This document shows, piece after piece, positions 10,756-15,919 of a stretch of 15,919 nucleotides of DNA. This DNA is from Hepatocystis sp. ex Piliocolobus tephrosceles (Eukaryota > Apicomplexa > Aconoidasida > Haemosporida > Plasmodiidae): positions 1-15,919 of the forward strand of contig CABPSV020000449.1 of NCBI GenBank assembly GCA_902459845.2, read 5' to 3'. The translations under genes and the position numbers were made by a program. A model generated the notes under the pieces. It did no database searches and had not been told where the DNA came from. It worked only from the letters and a program-made list of their open reading frames with translations. How positions within the stretch are numbered: the first letter of the stretch is position 1; every line of letters starts with the position of its first letter.

Positions 10756-12010
10756 TCAAAAATAGTGAGTATCCCGTTTAAACAATCGCTTTAGTTGTAC
10801 TTATAAAAAAACTAAAAAATTTATTAAATTTTTTGACATTTTATACTTACCTATTTAATATATACACATGTAATATATATATATATATATATATGTATAC
10901 ATATTATGTACAATGTACTATTTAATTCATAATAATAAATATAAAAAATGCTTTAAAATGTTTTCTTTTTTTTTAGCTTTTCATTTTAAAGATTTATGCG
11001 ATTTTTGTTTTATGTACTTAAATGTACATGTATATATTTACTTTGTATGCTGTATATATATACATATATATATGTATATATACATATCATGCACGCTTGT
11101 GTGCGCATTTACTTTTTTAAAAATGCGTTCTTATCATTTTTTTTTTCTTATTATACTAATAATATGAAACTTGTACAAATGAACACAAATTTTTCTCTTT
11201 TTTAAGGGTACTATACTAACAATGAAACTTGAGCAAATTCATACATTTTTTTTTTTTTTTTTTAAAATTAAAAAAACGTTGATGTTTCCATGGTAATTGA
11301 ATTAAAAAAAAAAAAAAAAAAATTAATATGATACGACCTATGGAAGGCCAAATAAAATCCGACAAGATATATTAAAATGAAATGCAATACAAATATATAG
11401 TAAAATTGTAATGGCTAATTTATAATTTTAAAAAATCTATATGAAAAAAAAAAAAAAAAAAAAAAAAACCTTTTTTAACTTATCAAAAAGTTTGTATAAA
11501 AATATATTTTAATAGGGCATAAAGCGTTAAAAAAAAATAGAATAACAACATATAAAGTATCATTAAAAAAAAAATAAGAAAATGTAACATGTGTTTAATT
11601 CGTTCATACTAAAAATAGGCTTAAAAAAAAAAAAAAAAAAAAAAAGCATAATAATAAACCTTAAAATAGAAAATATCACTATGTAAAAAATTTATAACAA
11701 TTAGCTCTACCAATTAGTTCTAGCTGTCTGTTTAGTTTTACATTACTATAAGCCAACTTTACAAAATTATAAAAAATTAAAATAACAAGTGCTATAGTAT
11801 TTAAACATTTTCAATGATTGTAAAAATTTGGTGGTGACACATTTTGTAAAAACAATGTACAAATCGGTGTATATATATATATATATATATATATATGCGT
11901 TTGTGAAGAAATAAATAAAGAAAACACAAAAAAAAAAAAAAAAGCAAACATATATGTTACATGCAAGTTCCTAATTAAAATTTTATATACTGATATTAAA
12001 CAATATGTGC

Positions 12011-12044
<34 letters not shown>

Positions 12045-12222
12045 ATATGCGCGATCATATATACTAATTTTATTTGCAATAATACATGCAAAAAATAAAT
12101 AAAATAGCTACAAAGAACATTTAGTAAAAAGTTTTCTAAATGTTAAAAAAAAAATGTCATAATAGCGGAGCAAAGAAAAAAAGAAAAAATATTTGGACTT
12201 TTTTATTTTTCTTGTGCCTTTT
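10756..12222. other. Intergenic spacer between kinase 3' end and large-gene 5' end
   Basis: No gene is supported here. It holds an (AT)n run near 10875-10896 and another near 11867-11896, A-homopolymers (about 11302-11321, 11443-11468, 11623-11645, 11927-11943 and a very long one at 12013-12043) and a T tract near 11245-11263. Plus-strand frames at 10913-11205 are Tyr/Ile/Phe/Cys simple sequence. An imperfect 13-bp duplication (CAATTAGCTCTAC / CAATTAGTTCTAG) lies at 11698-11723 in a slightly less AT-rich patch. The promoter and leader of the large gene and the polyadenylation region of the kinase should lie here, but no specific element can be pointed to. Confidence 0.6.
12013..12043. repeat. 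Long poly(A) homopolymer
   Basis: About 31 consecutive A residues on the plus strand. Such poly(dA:dT) tracts are frequent in Plasmodium spacers and tend to exclude nucleosomes. The exact length is error-prone in sequencing. Confidence 0.85.
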
Positions 12223-12398
12223 ACCACATATTTTTACCACATATTTTTACCACATATGTTTACCACATATTTTTACCACATATTTTTACCACATATTTTT
12301 ACCACATATTTTTACCACACATTTTTACCACATATGTTTACCACATATGTTTACCACATATTTTTACCACATATGTTTACCACATATGTTTACCACAA
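12223..12398. repeat. 13-bp minisatellite, about 13.5 copies
   Basis: Units of ACCACATATTTTT start every 13 bp from 12223 to 12392. A minority carry ACCACATATGTTT and one has ACCACACATTTTT. The array ends about 60 bp past the kinase stop codon, so the kinase mRNA's 3' UTR would carry repeated AAAAATATGTGGT. Since 13 is not a multiple of 3 and the unit contains no stop on the plus strand, all plus frames stay open through it. This explains the apparent plus-strand ORFs here, which have no other support. Confidence 0.95.
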
Positions 12399-12459
12399 AT
12401 AAAAAGATGCGTTATGCCCATTCGTTTGTATTTACACCACTTAGTCATGTATTAACGAA

Positions 12460-13821
12460 CTACGCATACAAATAAATTTGTTTAATTATATTTTCTAACG
12501 AATTAAAAATATCAATATTTTGCACATAATGAATCGGTAGTCCTAATTTTTTAAAATTTTCTATTAAGCACTTCTGCATTTCATCAATATAATTAATATT
12601 TTTAATATATTTATTTTCTGTTTGTGTTTGACCATAAAGTCTGTTGGTAAATCTTTGAATAGTAGTTTCTCTATTATTAATATACACTAAAAAATAAATA
12701 AGTTTATTAGGATATTTTTGTATTAATTTATTTACAGTATTAAAATTTAGATGTACACCTTCCATAATTAGTGATTCATTATTTTTTATATGATCAGCAA
12801 TAATATGATCAATATAATTAAATAATATATCACATTGGTTTGCATAATTTTTTAAACATTTATTTATTAATGTTTTATGAATATCTGTATTGTAGTTATT
12901 TGTAAAGTGGTGGTAATCATTTGGGCTAGTAATGTTAATATTAATATTCCCATTTGGCTGATTATTATCATGATTTTTTTTAAAATATATATTTTTTTTA
13001 TGTTCTGTTTTTTCATCCCCATTTATACGAGTTGCAAATTCTATAATACCAGTTTCCTTTTGATTAACTTTTTTTTCTTTTTCTTCTTCTTTACTTGTAT
13101 TTAATTTCCATAACTCATAAGTAGAATAATTAAGAAATTGGACATTTTTAACATTATATAATTTTAATATTTCTCTTATTACATCAGTTGATATAATTCT
13201 TTTAATATTTAACAGCATTGCTAATAAACAACTTATAGTACTTTTACCACGACCCGATGTTCCAGTTAAAAGAATAATACAATTTTTTAGTTTTCTATTA
13301 TATTTTTCTTTTAAAAATGTAATCCAATCATGTGAATATATTTCACTTATTCCGTCAGTATCTTTAGACTGGTTGTTTGTATTGATTGTGTTTTCTTTGA
13401 TTAAAAAATTATTTTTTACGTCGTTTTTTATGTCATCTTTTATATCATTTTTTATGTCATTTTTTGTGTCACTTATACATGGGTTATCCAATTTTATTAC
13501 ATCTATTACATCCTGTAACAATTGTTCTTTTTTTTCTCTCTTCTTTTCACAAAATATTCCGTTGCTACTATCATTATTATTATTGTCACTATCTAAAAAA
13601 CTTAATTTAAAATTATCACTAGTTAATTTTACTTTAATATATATATTTTGTATAAAATAATACTCTAAACATATATGCAACTCATTGCCTATTTTTTTAT
13701 ATTTTACTGATGGTATACGATTTTTATAATTTATTACTTTTTTAATGATTTCATTATTTTTTTCAATATACTTTTTGATAACTTGTCTTACCACTAAATC
13801 GTTATTTGTAATTTCACTCAT
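12460..13821 (-). CDS. P-loop kinase, 2-phosphoglycerate kinase / LPA1-like family
   Basis: A 453-residue protein. The start is the first ATG in the frame (13821), in an AAAAATGA context; the frame continues to 13869 but begins there with TTG. The stop is TAG at 12460-12462. Residues 183-195 form a hydrophobic strand and Walker A (GTSGRGKST). It is followed by STDVIREIL (211-219), EGVHLNFN (354-361), a strand (YFLVYINN, 376-383) and a basic RFTNR (390-394) that could bind phosphate. The order STD-IR, then EGVH, then RF..R matches archaeal 2-phosphoglycerate kinases and plant LPA1 proteins (needed for normal phytic acid levels). The substrate here is unknown. A hydrophilic insert (about 240-310) and an NDIK repeat (120-138) interrupt it. 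The N-terminal 110 residues are not recognised. It lacks a signal peptide, so it is probably cytosolic or nuclear. Confidence 0.93.
   Translation of the reverse strand: MSEITNNDLVVRQVIKKYIEKNNEIIKKVINYKNRIPSVKYKKIGNELHICLEYYFIQNIYIKVKLTSDNFKLSFLDSDNNNNDSSNGIFCEKKREKKEQLLQDVIDVIKLDNPCISDTKNDIKNDIKDDIKNDVKNNFLIKENTINTNNQSKDTDGISEIYSHDWITFLKEKYNRKLKNCIILLTGTSGRGKSTISCLLAMLLNIKRIISTDVIREILKLYNVKNVQFLNYSTYELWKLNTSKEEEKEKKVNQKETGIIEFATRINGDEKTEHKKNIYFKKNHDNNQPNGNININITSPNDYHHFTNNYNTDIHKTLINKCLKNYANQCDILFNYIDHIIADHIKNNESLIMEGVHLNFNTVNKLIQKYPNKLIYFLVYINNRETTIQRFTNRLYGQTQTENKYIKNINYIDEMQKCLIENFKKLGLPIHYVQNIDIFNSLENIIKQIYLYA
13408..13464 (-). repeat. 12-bp repeats encoding NDIK in the kinase gene
   Basis: Four to five 12-nt units encode KNDIKNDIKDDIKNDVK at residues 120-138, N-terminal to the P-loop domain. 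This is a short expansion in the linker between the unrecognised N-terminal region and the kinase core. It should not affect catalysis and is likely length-polymorphic. Confidence 0.85.
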
Positions 13822-13879
13822 TTTTGTAAAATACTTGAGTGAAAAACAAAAACATAAAAATGCATCCAAATTAACGCAT
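13814..13879 (-). promoter_or_regulatory. Cluster of three upstream ORFs before the kinase start
   Basis: The 58 nt upstream of the kinase ATG contain three ATGs. The first (13879) opens a two-codon frame, ATG CGT TAA, ending at 13871. The second (13865) opens 15 codons ending in TGA at 13818-13820, which overlaps the kinase start as ATGA. The third (13855) opens 13 codons ending in TGA at 13814-13816, eight nucleotides into the kinase frame. None is in frame with the kinase. Unless an intron removes this stretch, any scanning ribosome meets all three before the kinase ATG. Upstream-ORF repression is known in P. falciparum (var2csa). The effect here is inferred. Confidence 0.6.
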
Positions 13880-14146
13880 TACTGATAATTATACTAATTA
13901 ATAAAACAACAGCTGGAAAAAATTGTTGAGCGCTGAATAACAAATGAGTATGATACTATAAATAAATGATAAAAATAAATACGTAAAAAAAAAAAAAAAA
14001 AAAAAAAAAAAACTAAAACATTTAAATCAATAAATGAATCATATTTAGATGAATAAAAAAAAATAAATAAATGATAAATCATATTTAGACAAATGAATAA
14101 ACAAATGCACTAAATGTAATTATACTGATACATATATGTGCGTGTA

Positions 14147-14183
<37 letters not shown>

Positions 14184-14420
14184 ATTTTATTTTATTTTTT
14201 TTTTTTTTTGTACTCTATTTTTTTTTTTTTTAGGTAAAAATAATAGTGCACATATTTATGTTATTTTTTAAATTTGTATCAAAATGAATTATAAGCAAAC
14301 TTTAAGATAGAAATGATTAATAGACTCACAAATAGAAAAAAAATAAAATAATAATATCATATAAGTATTCTCATAAAATAAATAACGACAATAAATAAAC
14401 TTCTAGTATATACTAATTAC

Positions 14421-14457
<37 letters not shown>

Positions 14458-15218
14458 ACATATGTATACACATATGTACGATCTTTTATTTTTAAAATTT
14501 ACAATTTTATATATACTTACAAAAAAAATAGAATAGCAAAATAAAAAAAAAAAAATTAAGTGGTTTCTTATATTAATTCTACATATGCTAGCACATTTGT
14601 AAATAAAAAATAAAACTGAGGGATTAAATGAGTTAGCTGAGTTAGCGGTTAAATGAGTTAGCGGTTTAAAATGTGTAAGCAATTAAATAAAATCCAAATA
14701 AACTAAACTCAAACAAATTAAATCCCCAATTAGGTAAAAAAAAAAAAAAAAAAAAAATTAATTAAGAAATAGATAAAAAAAATAAAATAATGTACAGCGA
14801 AAAAATTTTGTAATTTGATACATAAAAAACGTTACAGTTATATTAACGTAATATGTTATATTCTATGTACAATTTACCTTTATAAAAGGTGTTTGTTACA
14901 CATACTATATATCTATGAATGTATATATTAACATATTAACATGTATCTATATAATACATACATACATACATGTATATATATCTATGTTTATGTCTATAAA
15001 TGGAAATATATACTACATTGTTAAGCACACACGCGATGTACTTATTAAATTAAAAACAGTGAAAATCAAAAAAAATCGAAAAAGAAAAAAAAAAAAACAA
15101 GCTTAGCAAATAAAACAATCAAAAATAATTACAAAAGTGCATAATAATTATTCATGATAAAAAAAAACTTATAAAATTATGTTCCATATCAATTTTAACT
15201 CAAAAAACAATCAAATAT
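13880..15218. other. AT-rich region upstream of the kinase gene
   Basis: No gene is supported. It contains A tracts near 13985-14011, 14150-14180 and 14736-14757, T tracts near 14198-14208 and 14219-14231, and an (AT)n run near 14425-14453. On the minus strand a strong splice donor (GTAAGTATAT, GT at 14520-14519) and acceptors such as TTTTTTCCAG (AG at 13914-13913) are present, so a leader intron for the kinase is possible. A plus-strand frame at 14915-15106 is Ile/Tyr then Lys simple sequence and is not called. The kinase promoter presumably lies here. Confidence 0.5.
14624..14680. repeat. Degenerate short repeat, TTAAATGAGTTAGC
   Basis: TTAAATGAGTTAGC occurs at 14624-14637 and 14649-14662, 25 bp apart. 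A shorter TGAGTTAGC lies between them, and a decayed third copy (TTAAAATGTGTAAGC) lies at 14666-14680. No function can be read. Confidence 0.75.
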
Positions 15219-15273
15219 TTTTCGTACAATTTTCGTACAATTTTCGCACAATTTTCATACAATTTTCATAAAA
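15219..15273. repeat. 11-bp tandem repeat, five copies
   Basis: Five contiguous units of TTTTCGTACAA with progressive divergence: two identical copies, then TTTTCGCACAA, TTTTCATACAA and TTTTCATAAAA. The unit holds the palindrome-like GTAC. Eleven base pairs is close to one helical turn. No function is assigned. Confidence 0.9.
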
Positions 15274-15469
15274 TTTTTGTATTTTTATTTTATTTTTTTT
15301 TTTTGTTCATTCTTCGTATACTTTTAATATAGCTTTTTTTGCACACCTTTTCGTACATTTTCCAGTTAACAAAAATAAATGAAAAAAAAAAAAAAAAAAT
15401 ACTTTTCTTTTAAAATATATTTGAATTATTATTTTATGTATTGACAGTTAATTATATAGAATGTATTAA

Positions 15470-15509
<40 letters not shown>

Positions 15510-15761
15510 GTACGGATTCGCAAAAGAAGGAAAATAATAAAAATAGGAATAGTCACAAATTAAATAGAAATTAAAAAAATATATAGGCTGTTTTCACCCA
15601 CAGAACAAAACAAAAAAAAAAAAAAAAAAAAAAAAAAAACATAATTATTAATTATTTATTATTGTTTCAAAGCCACAAAGACTTATTAAAACAATGTAGA
15701 ATTATTATGTTATTTTTATGTGTAACGTCATAGAAAAAAAAAAAAAAAAAACTATAAGCTT
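15274..15761. other. AT-rich spacer with long homopolymers
   Basis: Nothing gene-like is seen. It holds poly(A) near 15379-15399, poly(T) of about 32 at roughly 15474-15506, poly(A) of about 28 at roughly 15612-15639, and poly(A) of about 17 at 15734-15750. All frames are broken by stops. Confidence 0.7.
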
Positions 15762-15919
15762 AAAACAAAGGTTTGCTTAAAACAAAGGTTTGCTTAAAAC
15801 AAAGGTTTGCTTAAAACAAAGGTTTGCTTAAAACAAAGGTTTGCTTAAAACAAAGGTTTGCTTAAAACAAAGGTTTGCTTAAAACAAAGGTTTGCTTAAA
15901 ACAAAAGTTTGCTTAAAAC
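15762..15919. repeat. 17-bp minisatellite running off the window
   Basis: Nine full units of AAAACAAAGGTTTGCTT (15762-15914) plus AAAAC. The copies are essentially identical; the ninth has AAAAG in place of AAAGG. The array continues to the window edge, so its total length is unknown. A partial GCTT just before 15762 marks its left boundary, after a poly(A) tract. Perfect conservation points to recent or ongoing expansion. Confidence 0.97.

Noticed and set aside
10913..11205. Plus-strand ORFs of 84 and 69 codons
   Set aside because: Composition is Tyr/Ile/Phe/Cys simple sequence from TATA/TTTT tracts; overlapping frames look equally open, as expected by chance.
11698..11730. tRNA-like D-arm pattern on the minus strand (AATTGGTAGAGC)
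   Set aside because: No matching acceptor stem, anticodon arm or T-loop (GTTCRA) at the right distances; the pattern is better seen as an imperfect 13-bp duplication.
12140..12475. Plus-strand 111-codon ORF with a true ATG and Lys-rich start
   Set aside because: Most of it is the 13-bp minisatellite, which is stop-free in every plus frame. It overlaps the kinase 3' end antisense and has no conserved-looking sequence.
14413..14682. Minus-strand 89-codon ORF
   Set aside because: The frame begins with TTG, not ATG, and ends in an (AT)n-encoded Tyr/Ile run; it contains a strong splice-donor-like site and no recognisable domain.
14915..15106. Plus-strand 63-codon ORF
   Set aside because: Ile/Tyr/His start and Lys-rich end encoded by microsatellite and A-rich DNA; no support as a gene.
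13880..15761. Centromere
   Set aside because: Plasmodium centromeres are about 2 kb of even more extreme AT content with an internal tandem core. This spacer has ordinary mixed sequence between homopolymers and only short arrays.
15762..15919. CRISPR array or telomere repeat
   Set aside because: Units are directly contiguous with no spacers, and the unit is not the Plasmodium telomere repeat (GGGTTYA); a minisatellite in a eukaryotic genome.

Overview
The window is very AT-rich nuclear DNA from a malaria parasite. Long homopolymer A/T tracts and (AT)n runs fill the spacers. Proteins are interrupted by Asn-, Lys-, Ser- and Glu/Met-rich low-complexity inserts, and the coding exons are long and uninterrupted. 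This is most typical of Plasmodium subgenus Laverania (P. falciparum and relatives). The species cannot be fixed by eye.

Two protein-coding genes are supported, both on the minus strand, head to tail. Reading in their direction (right to left), the first (12460-13821) encodes a 453-residue P-loop kinase. It has a clear Walker A motif and the STD...IRE and EGVHL signatures of the 2-phosphoglycerate kinase / plant LPA1-like family. Its true start is the ATG at 13821; the longer open frame to 13869 has no ATG. The second (947-10486) encodes a 3179-residue Plasmodium protein that I cannot name. It has a TPR-like N-terminus and a hydrophobic, helical C-terminus, separated by many tandem-repeat and low-complexity segments. 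A possible small terminal exon at 671-700 would change its last residues.

Both genes are preceded by upstream ORFs whose stop codons overlap the main start codon: TAATG for the large gene, and ATGA plus an 8-nt overlap for the kinase. Upstream-ORF control of translation is the most interesting regulatory hypothesis here.

The spacers are 1-946 (a long AT microsatellite and T/A tracts), 10487-12459 (the 5' region of the large gene, homopolymers, and a 13-bp minisatellite just past the kinase stop), and 13822-15919 (the 5' region of the kinase, short tandem repeats, and a 17-bp minisatellite running off the window). No rRNA, tRNA, transposon, CRISPR array or bacterial-type operon was found. No link between the jobs of the two genes can be read from the sequence.
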